From positions 298 through 43,668 of the forward strand of contig NJEG01000011.1 of assembly GCA_002254565.1 (NCBI GenBank): a DNA stretch of 43,371 nucleotides. The letters run 5' to 3'. A program made the position numbers and the translations under genes. This document shows positions 7,814 to 16,822 of this stretch, piece by piece. The stretch's first letter is position 1. Each line of letters starts with the position of its first letter. The DNA is from Candidatus Altarchaeales archaeon ex4484_2. GTDB taxonomy: Archaea; Altiarchaeota; Altiarchaeia; IMC4; QMZM01. The notes beneath the pieces were generated by a model, which saw only the letters and a program-made list of their open reading frames with translations, made no database searches and had not been told where the DNA came from.

Positions 7814-9553
7814 TCACCTGACCCTGACGGCCATGCCCTTATTGTAGTCCATGACTTCCCTGGGCGATAGGTGTAGTGTTCCAACGCGGATCAGGTTATC
7901 GTCTTTGTCAACAACCAATACCTCATCCATGCACCTCAGGTTGTCGTCGATTTCGAGAACAAACTTGCAGAAAACACTCTTGCCCTCCTCAACGAAGGGC
8001 TTAGCCTCATCATCCACGGAAACCCTCAACAGGGGGTAGGGAAATTTCTCACGCAAACTCAATGCCATTTTCTCCTTTGGAATAATCCAGTTGTCAGAAG
8101 CTCTTAATGAAGCAAATAATTCACCATCCAGGTACACCCAGCGCATCCTCCCCGTCCGCCTGGAGTTCTTGATGCGAACCCTTTCAGGTATCAGGGAGCC
8201 AGCCCCGGAACCGAACTGGTAGTCCATCATCGCCCTCAGCCGGTCAATATCCCTTACCTGAGCATAAACCTCCTCTCTCCCAACACTATCAGGGGCCATG
8301 TAGGAGACGAAGGGGTAGATGCTTGATAACTCCACGGGCACATCACCGAAGGGTGGCATCTTTATTGTTCTCTTCGAATCAACCCTTTTGAGTCTCTCCC
8401 TCACGTTGATGACCTCAGTCCTATGTTCTGCCTCAGGCCCCAGGTGATAGAATGATGATTTCCCAGTAATCCTGTCAAGGGTTGAAAGCCATTCCCCATG
8501 CTCTGAGAGGGATTGCAGGGCTGACAACAGCAGGGGATGCGACCTTAATCTCACGCTCAGAAGATTCCATAAACTACCCTCATGTATCGCCTGCTTGACC
8601 CTCGCTAATTCCTCAAAGGACACGTAAAGGTTGTGGCGTGCCAGCTCCCTCACCTTTTCATCCCCTTCAAGCTCTTTCAGCTCCAGCCCATAGCGGGAAC
8701 ATACGGGACAGCAGCAGGGCAGGTAACTTAGATTATCCAGATGGAGCGTTCCCATAGCGGTTAAATATCGCCCATCCCGGGCATACAATGCATAAGCGGC
8801 TGAATCAAACAGGTCACAGCCTAAAGCAGCAGCCAGGGAGAATACCATAGGATGACCTAAACCGAAGGCATGCACCACCCGGTCAAGGGGAATGTTCTTT
8901 TTGACTGTTGCAATGATATCAACCAGATCAGAGAAACGATAATCCTCCATGATACCCACAATACCCCCCACAGCACATAACCGGAAGTCTTCGCCAATCT
9001 CTTTAGCAGCCCTAGCCCTCAAGTCCAGGTAAGATGAGCCCTGTATTCCAGCATTAACTATAAAATCCGCCACCCCCCTGGCTTCCTTAGCCCTCTCCAA
9101 GGTCAGATCCAGCTGTTCCTCAGCCCTAGCCTTAAAAGCATCAGGCATAGATGGAATATCAAGGAAGGATCCAATGTCGGAACCGATTTTGTTCTGGAAC
9201 CCGATGATCTCCTTGTTGGAGGTCAGCACGTTACCGTACTGCATTAACTGGAATGAACCTGAATCAGTGGCAACAACACCATCAAAGCCCAAAAGCCCAT
9301 GAACTCCCTTATCCAGGACTTCACCTCTGAGTTCCTCATCCCGCAGCAGGATGTAGGCGTTGGTCATCACCGCAGAGACGTTGAATTCCTCCCTCAGCTC
9401 CCTTGGAGAAAGAACCTCCCTTCTGGGATTGACTACGGGCATCAGGGCGGGGGTCTCGATTTTCTTACCCCCTATCTCAAGCAAACCAACCCGTGCACCG
9501 ATGTCCTTCGCCTTCACCTCAAAACTTAGCCGGGAACCCATTTTTATAATCAC
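7814..9553 (-). CDS. tgtA: Archaeosine tRNA-guanine transglycosylase with PUA domain
   Basis: 579 residues, the full archaeal length. TgtA swaps guanine-15 in the tRNA D-loop for preQ0, the first step towards archaeosine. Visible motifs: ATDSGSFQ near 95-102 (substrate-binding Asp), the FGLGHP active-site loop near residue 230, and a zinc site CCCPVC near 280. A PUA RNA-binding domain ends the protein (FCKFVLEIDDNLRCMDEVLVV to the C-terminus). The second Met (MGSRLSFEVKAKDIGARVG, start 9541) matches the family start better than the annotated MIIK extension. It is transcribed divergently from the CBS gene at 9595 with only about 40 bases between. Confidence 0.95.
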   Translation of the reverse strand: MIIKMGSRLSFEVKAKDIGARVGLLEIGGKKIETPALMPVVNPRREVLSPRELREEFNVSAVMTNAYILLRDEELRGEVLDKGVHGLLGFDGVVATDSGSFQLMQYGNVLTSNKEIIGFQNKIGSDIGSFLDIPSMPDAFKARAEEQLDLTLERAKEARGVADFIVNAGIQGSSYLDLRARAAKEIGEDFRLCAVGGIVGIMEDYRFSDLVDIIATVKKNIPLDRVVHAFGLGHPMVFSLAAALGCDLFDSAAYALYARDGRYLTAMGTLHLDNLSYLPCCCPVCSRYGLELKELEGDEKVRELARHNLYVSFEELARVKQAIHEGSLWNLLSVRLRSHPLLLSALQSLSEHGEWLSTLDRITGKSSFYHLGPEAEHRTEVINVRERLKRVDSKRTIKMPPFGDVPVELSSIYPFVSYMAPDSVGREEVYAQVRDIDRLRAMMDYQFGSGAGSLIPERVRIKNSRRTGRMRWVYLDGELFASLRASDNWIIPKEKMALSLREKFPYPLLRVSVDDEAKPFVEEGKSVFCKFVLEIDDNLRCMDEVLVVDKDDNLIRVGTLHLSPREVMDYNKGMAVRVR

Positions 9554-9594
9554 ACTCCAATAGTGTCTTATAATATATGAAGCACTGAACTAAA

Positions 9595-10128
9595 ATGGAA
9601 TTAAGCGTAGGGGATGTGATGACCAGGGCAGTAGTGTACGTGAAACCCACCCAGAACATAAAAAGGGTAGCAGAGCTGATGAAAAGCCATGATATAGACT
9701 CCCTGCTGGTGATGGAGAAAAAGAAGGGGACGGGCATAGTAACAGATACAGATATAATACGGAAGGTTGTGGCTGAAGGCAAAGACCCTGCCCACATACA
9801 TGTCGCTGAGGTGATGACTTCCCCACTGATAACCATAGAACCTGAAGAGGACATAGACGATGCAGCCAAGAAAATGTCCGAACAGCACGTCAAGCGACTG
9901 GTGGTAATAAAACACAATAATATAGTAGGCATTCTGTCAGAGGATGATATAGTGAACGTGGAACCCGCCTTGAGCACATTAATCAGGGAACACAACATGT
10001 GGAATATTGAGGAAATAACACCCACACCAGAAAGCCTATCAGGCGTATGCGAATCATGCAATAACTTCTCCGAAGACCTTAAGGTCGTAGATGGCAGACT
10101 ACTCTGCGAGGAATGCAGTATCAGATAA
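9595..10128 (+). CDS. Two-CBS-domain protein with C-terminal zinc ribbon
   Basis: 177 residues. Two CBS motifs (about 1-60 and 68-125) each carry a VGDVMT/VAEVMT entry and a G[IL][VL][TS]xxDI exit, typical of adenosine-nucleotide-sensing pairs. The tail has two CxxC pairs (C152, C155, C171, C174: CESCNN and CEECS) that would bind zinc. Proteins of this layout are common in archaea and sense AMP, ATP or SAM to control an unknown partner. It is divergent from tgtA and directly precedes another CBS protein, so the pair is probably co-transcribed. Confidence 0.85.
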   Translation: MELSVGDVMTRAVVYVKPTQNIKRVAELMKSHDIDSLLVMEKKKGTGIVTDTDIIRKVVAEGKDPAHIHVAEVMTSPLITIEPEEDIDDAAKKMSEQHVKRLVVIKHNNIVGILSEDDIVNVEPALSTLIREHNMWNIEEITPTPESLSGVCESCNNFSEDLKVVDGRLLCEECSIR

Positions 10129-10130
10129 AA

Positions 10131-10910
10131 ATGGTTTCTGTTGAAGAGGTTATGAGCACAGACCCACTTTGCATTAGAGAGGAGGATATTCTAACCAAGG
10201 CCCAGTCTCTGATGAGGGAGACAGGATATCGGGCTCTGCCTGTTACCGATGAGAAGAGCGGGCGGATTATGGGGATACTATCCAGAGGCAATGCCTTAAC
10301 CGTTACCTCCAGAAAAACCAACGTGGAGGTGCGGGGCGTAATGGGCCATAATGTTGTGACCGCTTCACCCGAGGAAGACCTGTTTTCTGCTGCCCGAAAA
10401 ATCACCGAATCAGGGGTTAGACAGCTTCCCGTAGTAAACCAGAAGGGTAAGGTGATAGGAGTACTGTCCTCCATGGATATTCTCAGATCGTTCGTCGACC
10501 ACGGCTACAAAACAGTAAAGAAAAACCTCCCAGAGGTTATGAGCAACGAAGTGGTTTCCTGCAGGGAAGATGATGAAGTGTCCAGGATGTGGAACATGAT
10601 GGAACAGAGCGGCTTCGGAGGCCTTCCCGTTCTGGATAAGAAGGGAAAGGTGAAGGGCATGGTAACACGGATGGATATTCTCAGAAAGAGGTCCTTGCAC
10701 ATAGGCAAGGAGTCAGGTAAAAGCAAGAAGACACATATTATTAAGGCCATGACCGCTAACCCAAAGACTATAACTGTAGACTCCGGAACCCTGAAGGCTG
10801 CGCAGTTGATGGTAGAGAACAAGATAATCCGCATACCTGTAGTAGACGGGAAGGGTAACCTGGAGGGGCTAGTTGATTCAGAGGACCTGTTGAAAAGTTA
10901 TCTCTCCTGA
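10131..10910 (+). CDS. Four-CBS-domain protein
   Basis: About 259 residues made of four CBS motifs in two pairs. Each begins with a V(E/R)xVM or AM core (VEEVMSTDPL, VRGVMGHNVV, LPEVMSNEVV, IKAMTANPKT) and ends with an (L/M)(V/S)xMDIL-like strand. I chose ATG 10131, two bases after the stop of the upstream CBS gene. ATG 10113 in the same frame would add six residues inside that gene. No effector domain is attached, so it likely acts as a nucleotide sensor that binds another protein. The spacing implies one operon with the preceding gene. Confidence 0.8.
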   Translation: MVSVEEVMSTDPLCIREEDILTKAQSLMRETGYRALPVTDEKSGRIMGILSRGNALTVTSRKTNVEVRGVMGHNVVTASPEEDLFSAARKITESGVRQLPVVNQKGKVIGVLSSMDILRSFVDHGYKTVKKNLPEVMSNEVVSCREDDEVSRMWNMMEQSGFGGLPVLDKKGKVKGMVTRMDILRKRSLHIGKESGKSKKTHIIKAMTANPKTITVDSGTLKAAQLMVENKIIRIPVVDGKGNLEGLVDSEDLLKSYLS

Positions 10911-10950
10911 AAAACTATTTTTCTATACTCACATCCATCTATTTTATACA

Positions 10951-12453
10951 ATGGAATTCACTCTTGATGCATTACTGGTTTTAAGCAGACCCATTACAGC
11001 AGACCTCACCAGATACATGAAGGAAGCAGAGGAACTTCTACAAAAGGGCGCCCCCGCAGGTGAAGGAGCCAGAATAGATGAATGGAACCTGGAGAAGGAC
11101 CAGCTTAAGCTAAGAATCAAATCAGGAAGGTATGTCAGACCACATGACGCAGTATATCGGATAAAAAACTACCTGGCAAAGGAGATGGGAGCTGAATACA
11201 AAACGGGGGTGAGGGAAATCCTCGGCCGCAGGTATGAAATAATCTTTGAGGTGAAGGATAATCCAGAAAGGGATATGAAGGTTCCCTTCGTTAAAGAGAT
11301 CAGCTTTAAGAATAAAACCTGCCGCATCCTATTAGAGAATTTGGATGACTCCTTTTTACAGAAAAACTATGTGGACCGAATCATCAACCTGGTGAACGAG
11401 AAGATAGAAGAGCAGTTGTATGCTGGGAAGGGCGAGCATCATGAAATCACCTGGTCATCGCCTGTGAAGGAACACGCAGGAAGTAAAGACCCCACACAGG
11501 AGATGAAGAGAAAAAACTGGATAAAGCATAGGGGAAGGGGACAGTGGATTTACGGCCCCATACCCACCAAGATAATAAAGACCATGGAATCCATCGTGGA
11601 GGAAGAGCTAATTAAGCCCTTGGGTTTCCAGGAGGTTATTATACCTAAGGCAGTTACCTGGGACGTATGGAAACGCTCAGGCCACGCTAAAAACATATAC
11701 AATGAAATCTATTACCTAAGCCCCCCAAAGACCAGAAGCCGTGAATTCTGGGAGGATGTGATAGACGAGTACAGGATTACCGGAGAAATACCCCTAGATA
11801 AGATTAAGGAAAGAATAGATCCCCCCATAGGAGGAGTGTCCTATGCACAATGCCCGCCACTGTGGCCATTTTTCGAGAACAGAACCCTGGACCTGGAGCA
11901 GATGCCCCTGAAGTTGTTCGATCGCTCCGGCCCATCCATGAGATACGAATCAGGAGGCATTCACGGAATAGAGAGAGTTGATGAATTCCACCGGATAGAG
12001 ATTGTATGGCTTGGGACCAGGAAACAGGTCATTAAGTTACATAAGGAAATCATCGAAGCATACAAGAAAATCTTCAACCAGGTGCTTGACCTGGAGTGGA
12101 GGCTGGCCTGGGTAACCCCATGGTTTATGGCCCAGGAGGGGATTAATGGATTAGCTGATGAGAAACATGAGATTGGGACAGTGGATTTTGAATCATACCT
12201 CCCCTACAAGGGCTCTAGGGATGAGAGCGAGTGGCTGGAGTTCCAGAACGCATCAAATAATGGAATAAAATACCCTGAAGGCTTTAACGTTAAACTCTCC
12301 GGCGGAAAGAAGCTGTACTCCGGCTGCACTGGAATAGGTCTGGAGAGATGGCTCGCCACTTTTTTAGCGCAAAAGAGCCTTAACCCAGAGAACTGGCCTC
12401 ATGAGTTCAGGGAAGGCTTCGGTGAAATGCCAGAAGAAATCAGACTGCTTTGA
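10951..12453 (+). CDS. serS: Seryl-tRNA synthetase, rare type 2 (methanogen type)
   Basis: 500 residues. It charges tRNA-Ser with serine. It is not the common SerRS: the N-terminal domain (KSGRYVRPHDAVYRIKNYL) and catalytic core (SGGIHGIERVDEFHRIEIVW) match the zinc-dependent type-2 enzyme known from methanogens. The three zinc ligands are visible: C301 (SYAQC), E350 (HRIE) and C459 (SGCTGIGLERW). Their spacing (49 and 109) is close to that of the Methanosarcina barkeri enzyme, as I recall it. The zinc positions the amino group of serine. Motif 2 and motif 3 of class II synthetases are present. A leaderless-type AT-rich stretch precedes the ATG. The 3' end overlaps a convergent gene by 14 bases. 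Confidence 0.95.
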   Translation: MEFTLDALLVLSRPITADLTRYMKEAEELLQKGAPAGEGARIDEWNLEKDQLKLRIKSGRYVRPHDAVYRIKNYLAKEMGAEYKTGVREILGRRYEIIFEVKDNPERDMKVPFVKEISFKNKTCRILLENLDDSFLQKNYVDRIINLVNEKIEEQLYAGKGEHHEITWSSPVKEHAGSKDPTQEMKRKNWIKHRGRGQWIYGPIPTKIIKTMESIVEEELIKPLGFQEVIIPKAVTWDVWKRSGHAKNIYNEIYYLSPPKTRSREFWEDVIDEYRITGEIPLDKIKERIDPPIGGVSYAQCPPLWPFFENRTLDLEQMPLKLFDRSGPSMRYESGGIHGIERVDEFHRIEIVWLGTRKQVIKLHKEIIEAYKKIFNQVLDLEWRLAWVTPWFMAQEGINGLADEKHEIGTVDFESYLPYKGSRDESEWLEFQNASNNGIKYPEGFNVKLSGGKKLYSGCTGIGLERWLATFLAQKSLNPENWPHEFREGFGEMPEEIRLL

Positions 12454-12838
12454 CACCCTCCCTCTTTTTCTTTTGGGTGTAGCGTATTAGAAAAACACCT
12501 ACCAGAAAGGCCATTAAGGCAAGCAGGATTCTGTGTAACGTATAGTCTCCCCCCACATACATCAGGTAGGTGAGATTCATCCCGTACAGGATGAACAAGC
12601 CCCCTGTTTTGGTAAGGGATTCTATTGTCAATTGCACGCCGTTTTTTGTTTTCAGTGCGTAGCTTACCAGCATCACTCCAAGAGCTCCTGAGACAAGCAT
12701 TGACAACATATCTTCCCACACCAGAGAGCTGAGTGCGTGCATCAGGAAAATACTGCCGAAGACTACAAACAGGAAGACCCTCAGCTCAGCATCATATCTC
12801 CAAAAACTTTTTTTAGCGTCTTTTTCCAATTCAACCAC
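12440..12838 (-). CDS. Small multi-pass membrane protein, unknown
   Basis: 132 residues with four probable membrane helices after a charged N-terminus, ending in a basic tail (RYTQKKKREGVKAV). No family motif recognised. Its start overlaps the 3' end of the Dph2-like gene by 8 bases on the same strand, so the two are likely one transcript. The 3' end overlaps serS in convergent orientation. Confidence 0.65.
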   Translation of the reverse strand: MVELEKDAKKSFWRYDAELRVFLFVVFGSIFLMHALSSLVWEDMLSMLVSGALGVMLVSYALKTKNGVQLTIESLTKTGGLFILYGMNLTYLMYVGGDYTLHRILLALMAFLVGVFLIRYTQKKKREGVKAV

Positions 12839-13493
12839 CTAATATCATATCCAGTTCCCCCTCATTGAGCACAGGCTTATCGAAGAAGTCCTCAACTATC
12901 CGGGGACAGGCCGTGTTAACCCATGCATCGACCTTGAAAGGGAGAACGTTGTCAGGGGTAATCTCGGAGCCAGTGAAGATAAAGGCCCTACGACCCGCAT
13001 TCTCCAGCCTCTTCTTGACCTTGAACGCTTCCTGGGGGCTGAACTGCCCCTCCTTGGTGGAAACCAGCACCCCAAAGACATTAGCCTCATATGCCAGCAT
13101 GATTCTAGCCTTCCTGGCATTCTTCAGCCCATCTATTTCCTCTTGGTTTATGGTGTCAGCGAAATCAGATAGAGGATTTGCGACCACCACAGGTTTCCTT
13201 GTTATGTATGCCACACTTAGGGGATGGAATCGTCCGGAGCCAACGTAAAGGTAAACATCCACCTCGTCTATACTTTTTTTTGCCGCTTTGATGTCGCAGC
13301 CCAGTATCTGACCTCCATCAACCACTCTAAGACCTGCTTTCTCAAGGATTTTTTTAACATCATCCATCTGGTTAAGGTGCTGGGCTGTGGTCAGCAGGCC
13401 GACGCTTTTGTATTCCCTAAGAAGCCTCAGAGACTTCTTGACAACCTTCCGGGGACTTCTCATGGAGTAGGCAGGTATATAAATTTTATTCAT
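12831..13493 (-). CDS. Dph2-like diphthamide synthesis protein lacking the first domain
   Basis: 220 residues. Archaeal Dph2 (about 340 residues) is a radical-SAM-like enzyme that transfers a 3-amino-3-carboxypropyl group from SAM to a histidine of elongation factor 2. A three-cysteine [4Fe-4S] cluster is contributed by its three domains. Here the second and third domains are clear: TTAQHLNQM, GGQILGCD (second cysteine), YVGSGRFHPL, GVLVSTKEGQ, and NTACPRIVEDFFDKPVL (third cysteine). The protein begins where domain 2 begins (IYIPAYSMRS), so domain 1 with the first cluster cysteine is missing. The 16 bases between this gene and the permease leave no room for it. It may be a paralogue, one half of a split enzyme, or a decayed gene. 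Confidence 0.75.
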   Translation of the reverse strand: MNKIYIPAYSMRSPRKVVKKSLRLLREYKSVGLLTTAQHLNQMDDVKKILEKAGLRVVDGGQILGCDIKAAKKSIDEVDVYLYVGSGRFHPLSVAYITRKPVVVANPLSDFADTINQEEIDGLKNARKARIMLAYEANVFGVLVSTKEGQFSPQEAFKVKKRLENAGRRAFIFTGSEITPDNVLPFKVDAWVNTACPRIVEDFFDKPVLNEGELDMILGG

Positions 13494-13509
13494 AGATTAG
13501 ATTATTTGT

Positions 13510-14007
13510 TCAAAACCATTTAAATCTAAGGGATAGGAACTCCATCACCAGACCATTGATAACAGAAAAAAACAGAGTGTAGATGGTGATTAGAAGAGTA
13601 AAGGTTAAGCCAAAGCACATCAACATCACAGGAAATACTGGGATTTTGATGGAGCGAGAGTATATGAAAGCCGTTAGCAGGGAGATTCTCATTCCCTTAT
13701 CCCTCAGGTCTCTCAACAAGGGATACCACATATACACCGGCCCTGTGGAGATAACACCCCCCATTATGGCGATAAACCAGCCCCTGAGGCCGGATTCACC
13801 TCCAATATATCTGGTAATTCTCTTTTGCTCTAGAAACAGGTTGGATAGGAACATCAAGCCGAAAACCAGCAACAGGATAGGTGTTATGTTAGCCACCAAC
13901 ATGGTGAAGTAACCTATTGTTTCCTGAAGTTTAGGGTAGTCTGTCAACGCCAGGAGCATGTACGCCAGGAAAACCATGGCCAGGAAAATCCATCCCCCGT
14001 TTTTCAT
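13510..14007 (-). CDS. C-terminal half of a split ArsP/UPF0718-type permease
   Basis: About 166 residues from ATG 14005-14007 (MKNGGWIFLAMVF). Longer upstream frame exists but runs through the neighbouring gene. Five or so hydrophobic helices carry the phrase GGVISTGPVYMWYPLLRDL, typical of the COG0701 predicted permease group, which includes ArsP-like transporters. These proteins have two similar halves; here each half is its own gene. The start overlaps the stop of the first half by 4 bases, so both are made together and probably pair in the membrane. The substrate is unknown. Confidence 0.75.
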   Translation of the reverse strand: MKNGGWIFLAMVFLAYMLLALTDYPKLQETIGYFTMLVANITPILLLVFGLMFLSNLFLEQKRITRYIGGESGLRGWFIAIMGGVISTGPVYMWYPLLRDLRDKGMRISLLTAFIYSRSIKIPVFPVMLMCFGLTFTLLITIYTLFFSVINGLVMEFLSLRFKWF

Positions 14008-14423
14008 GTGAACATCACCAGCGTGTAGGTTGTTGATATGGCCACGAGAATGGATGAGATGAAGGCCAGCAGGTTTCTGGCCAGGGCGTATTTTGTTCCC
14101 AGAAACATTGATTCCGCAGGTAATTGCACTACTCCAACGGTAGCCCATGCCACAATGAATGCTGTGATAGCAATCAAACTAATACCCTGTTTCAGCAGCT
14201 CCCCCCCGAGTATGTAACTGATTATGGGGTTGCCGACCGCTATGCTGCCGAATAATGCACCAACCAACGAGTCGGATACCAGATTCCCTGTGAATAAACC
14301 AGCATATGATCCCATGGGAACCAGCGTCAGGACCAGGGATATGAGGAGCATGACTCCCAGAAGGACCGGGATCATGTTCACCACGGCCTTGAGTGTTTTA
14401 TTGAACGCTTTCTTGTAGAGCAT
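14004..14423 (-). CDS. N-terminal half of a split ArsP/UPF0718-type permease
   Basis: 139 residues, about four membrane helices. SYAGLFTGNLVSDSLVGALFGSIAVGNPIISYILGGELL is the characteristic core of the COG0701 permease half, with a conserved glycine-proline turn. It is the first gene of the pair and ends by a 4-base overlap with the second half. Full-size family members fuse the two. The AT-rich stretch just upstream (14424-14491) is the likely promoter zone. Whether it carries an organoarsenical, metal or other solute is not shown. Confidence 0.75.
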   Translation of the reverse strand: MLYKKAFNKTLKAVVNMIPVLLGVMLLISLVLTLVPMGSYAGLFTGNLVSDSLVGALFGSIAVGNPIISYILGGELLKQGISLIAITAFIVAWATVGVVQLPAESMFLGTKYALARNLLAFISSILVAISTTYTLVMFT

Positions 14424-14491
14424 ATACTATTATTTTCAGGCAATGCATATATCTACAGCCAGGAGTTACTGGGGGTGCTCTATAAAAAAAA

Positions 14492-15361
14492 TTATTTGAT
14501 CATCCGCAGCAGGATGTCTGTTCTGGTGATTATTCCTACAGGATTGTTTCCTCTTGTTACTATAAGCCGTCCCACATCATATTTCTGCATTCTGTTGACG
14601 CATGTTATTATTTCCGCGTCTTCTTCTATGGTGTATACGTCTCCTATCCCAAGATCTCTTGCTCTTGCTGTTCTCTTGCCTTCGGATATGGCATTAACTA
14701 TCTCTGACTCCGTCAGTATACCAACCAGCTTCTCGTCGTCTATGATTGGCGCCCCATTGATGTGGTTTTCCACCAGGAGCTTGGAGCATTCCTGGACGCT
14801 CATTGAGGGCGTTAGGCTTACCAGTTTCTTGGTTGATATGGAGGAGACTTTTCCTTTGGGTATGCTTGTTATGCTTCTCGCGTCCAAGAGTATCTCTCTC
14901 TTGGTGTCATCTCTCCCGATAACTGTTCCACATACTATGACGTGGTTTATTGGTGTTGGACCGATAACGATCTCGTCTCCGTCATCTATTTTTCTGGTGT
15001 CTCCCAAAATTGATATAATAACGCTGCAGGATTCAGGGTCTGTTATTTTGTTGAATGTTATCTTCTGGGCGTAGATTCCATCCATCTTTTCTTCCCCCCT
15101 GTAGATGGGTACTATGGCAGGGTTTTTAACTGCAGACAGCCCAAGAGCCTCGTATGCCTTCATCTCGGGGATATATCCTCCTCTGGGCCCGGGCACCCCT
15201 TCCACGTAGTTTAATGCCCTAAGCGTTTGCATCTGGTTTCTCACAGTTCCTGATGATTTATCCAGTGCCTTGGCTATTTTTTCCCCCCTGACTAGCTTTT
15301 TATCTTGCTCGTATATCTCAACGAGTACCTCCAGGATTTCTCTCTGTGTTGGCTGCAACAT
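14492..15361 (-). CDS. HTH transcriptional regulator with paired CBS domains (COG2524 type)
   Basis: 289 residues. An N-terminal winged helix (LQPTQREILEVLVEIYEQ, then AKALDKSSGTVRNQMQTLRAL, about 1-55) is followed by a linker domain (about 60-165) and two CBS motifs (about 170-285; LTPSMSVQECSKLLVENHINGAPI and GRLIVTRGNNPVGIITRTDIL). This is the archaeal layout of a DNA-binding protein whose activity responds to an adenosine nucleotide. The gene stands alone between AT-rich spacers, and its ATG follows an A-rich run suiting a leaderless transcript. The target is not evident. Confidence 0.85.
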   Translation of the reverse strand: MLQPTQREILEVLVEIYEQDKKLVRGEKIAKALDKSSGTVRNQMQTLRALNYVEGVPGPRGGYIPEMKAYEALGLSAVKNPAIVPIYRGEEKMDGIYAQKITFNKITDPESCSVIISILGDTRKIDDGDEIVIGPTPINHVIVCGTVIGRDDTKREILLDARSITSIPKGKVSSISTKKLVSLTPSMSVQECSKLLVENHINGAPIIDDEKLVGILTESEIVNAISEGKRTARARDLGIGDVYTIEEDAEIITCVNRMQKYDVGRLIVTRGNNPVGIITRTDILLRMIK

Positions 15362-15479
15362 TTTTTTAATTAGTTTTTTTATTTCGAGTATTATTAACCT
15401 AGAAAGATAATTTATCCTAATTAATCATGATAAATACATGAATTATATGGAATTAACCCTTTAAAAACCAAAACAAAAA

Positions 15480-16175
15480 CTATTTTATCTCCTCTTTCCC
15501 AGAAGACGCCGGGTTTTTCCAGCTTTCCGTGTAGACTACCTCATCAACACCCAAATACTTGAATAATTCCGCGCTCAGGCTGGCCTTTCTTAAAAGCAGG
15601 TTCTTGTCCTTATAGATGCTCTCAGGGAATCTAATTTCTACCCTCCCCCTACTGGATTTGACGTCGAAATCCTCTGAGGAGTTGAAGCTTCTCTCGATTA
15701 TGTAGTTGATTTTTTGTTTCCTGGTTCTGGCTTCATCCACTATCTTAACATCGAAGACAACGGTTTTCCCGGCCATCTCGTGGTTGAAGTCCACCCTGAC
15801 CCTGCCCCCTGAAACAGTCTGTATCCTCGCACGCCTCCCGTCTAACTCAACGGGCATCCCAGGCACGGGGTTGATGTTTTTTTTCCTGAATTCGCCAAGG
15901 GAAACAAGCCTCACATGATCCGGATTCCTGTGACCGTATGCCTTCTCCGGCAGGAGTACTATCTCCTTCTCCTCGCCTTTTTCCATGTCCTTGATAGCAT
16001 CATCCAAACCAGCCAGTACCTGACCTTCTCCAACAACAACAGTCATAGGGGAATAATGTTTCCGCTCATCGTATAATCCCTCCTTTTTTGCTATCTCCTC
16101 GCTGGTTGAATCGAATATGTCACCATCTTTCACTCTGCCAGTGTATGCTATCTTCACAAACCGTTTACCTGCCAT
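15480..16175 (-). CDS. FKBP-type peptidyl-prolyl isomerase, long archaeal (SlyD-like) form
   Basis: 231 residues. The FKBP core (VKIAYTGRVKDGDIFDST, VVVGEGQVLAGLDDAIKDM, LLPEKAYG) is interrupted by an insert-in-flap chaperone domain (about 85-130) and returns at VDFNHEMAGKTVVFDVKI. A C-terminal extension of about 80 residues marks the long archaeal form. It isomerises Xaa-Pro bonds and helps folding. It is monocistronic, with AT-rich sequence on both sides. Confidence 0.92.
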   Translation of the reverse strand: MAGKRFVKIAYTGRVKDGDIFDSTSEEIAKKEGLYDERKHYSPMTVVVGEGQVLAGLDDAIKDMEKGEEKEIVLLPEKAYGHRNPDHVRLVSLGEFRKKNINPVPGMPVELDGRRARIQTVSGGRVRVDFNHEMAGKTVVFDVKIVDEARTRKQKINYIIERSFNSSEDFDVKSSRGRVEIRFPESIYKDKNLLLRKASLSAELFKYLGVDEVVYTESWKNPASSGKEEIK

Positions 16176-16256
16176 AGTATAATATTTACAATGTAACTTT
16201 TAAAAATCCCTTCACTTGTATTATTTGGGTCTAATCCCATAGTTAATCAACAAAAA

Positions 16257-16820
16257 ATGCCAGAAGATTCAGGAGAACAAGGTATCGAGGAATTGGATGA
16301 AGAGATTCTGAGGATTGAACGAGAGGAGACTGAGACCTTCCAGGTCTGCCCTAACTGCGGCTCCATCGAGTTAACCGCTCCATCCACCACAAAGGATGTG
16401 TTGTCCGCTGCATGGGGTAGTACGCTGGACGGTAGAGTTTACTGTCGCAGCTGCGGATACGAGGGCCTGCCAATCCTCTTCGACCGCCATAGCATAGACG
16501 AATACGAGCGTTTCCGGGATTTCAGGCAGGAAAAACTCGGGAAGGGTGAAACCCTGATCTCTGAGAACCTTAGCTCAGACAGCCTGCGCAAGGGACTGAC
16601 TCCGGGATTAGCCACCATACCCTCTTTTTTCATTCCAGGCTTCGGGCAGCTTTATAACCATAAACCCACGAAGGCGATATTGTTCGTTTCCGTGCTTGTT
16701 TTTATCCTCGGCTTTGGTTTAGCCTACAGGCAGTATTCTTACATATTAATCCTGATTCCTCTGGTATATTTAATCAACGTAGTTGATGCTCACAGGGATG
16801 CAGGAAGGTTAGGTGTTTAG
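16257..16820 (+). CDS. Zinc-ribbon membrane protein
   Basis: 187 residues. An acidic N-terminus leads to a zinc ribbon with two CxxC pairs (CPNCGS near 31-35 and CRSCGYEG near 62-66). A C-terminal membrane part has two or three helices and the phrase IPGFGQLYNHKPTKA, resembling TM2-type domains. The next gene starts two bases after its TAG. The function is not known. Confidence 0.7.
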   Translation: MPEDSGEQGIEELDEEILRIEREETETFQVCPNCGSIELTAPSTTKDVLSAAWGSTLDGRVYCRSCGYEGLPILFDRHSIDEYERFRDFRQEKLGKGETLISENLSSDSLRKGLTPGLATIPSFFIPGFGQLYNHKPTKAILFVSVLVFILGFGLAYRQYSYILILIPLVYLINVVDAHRDAGRLGV

Positions 16821-16822
16821 TG

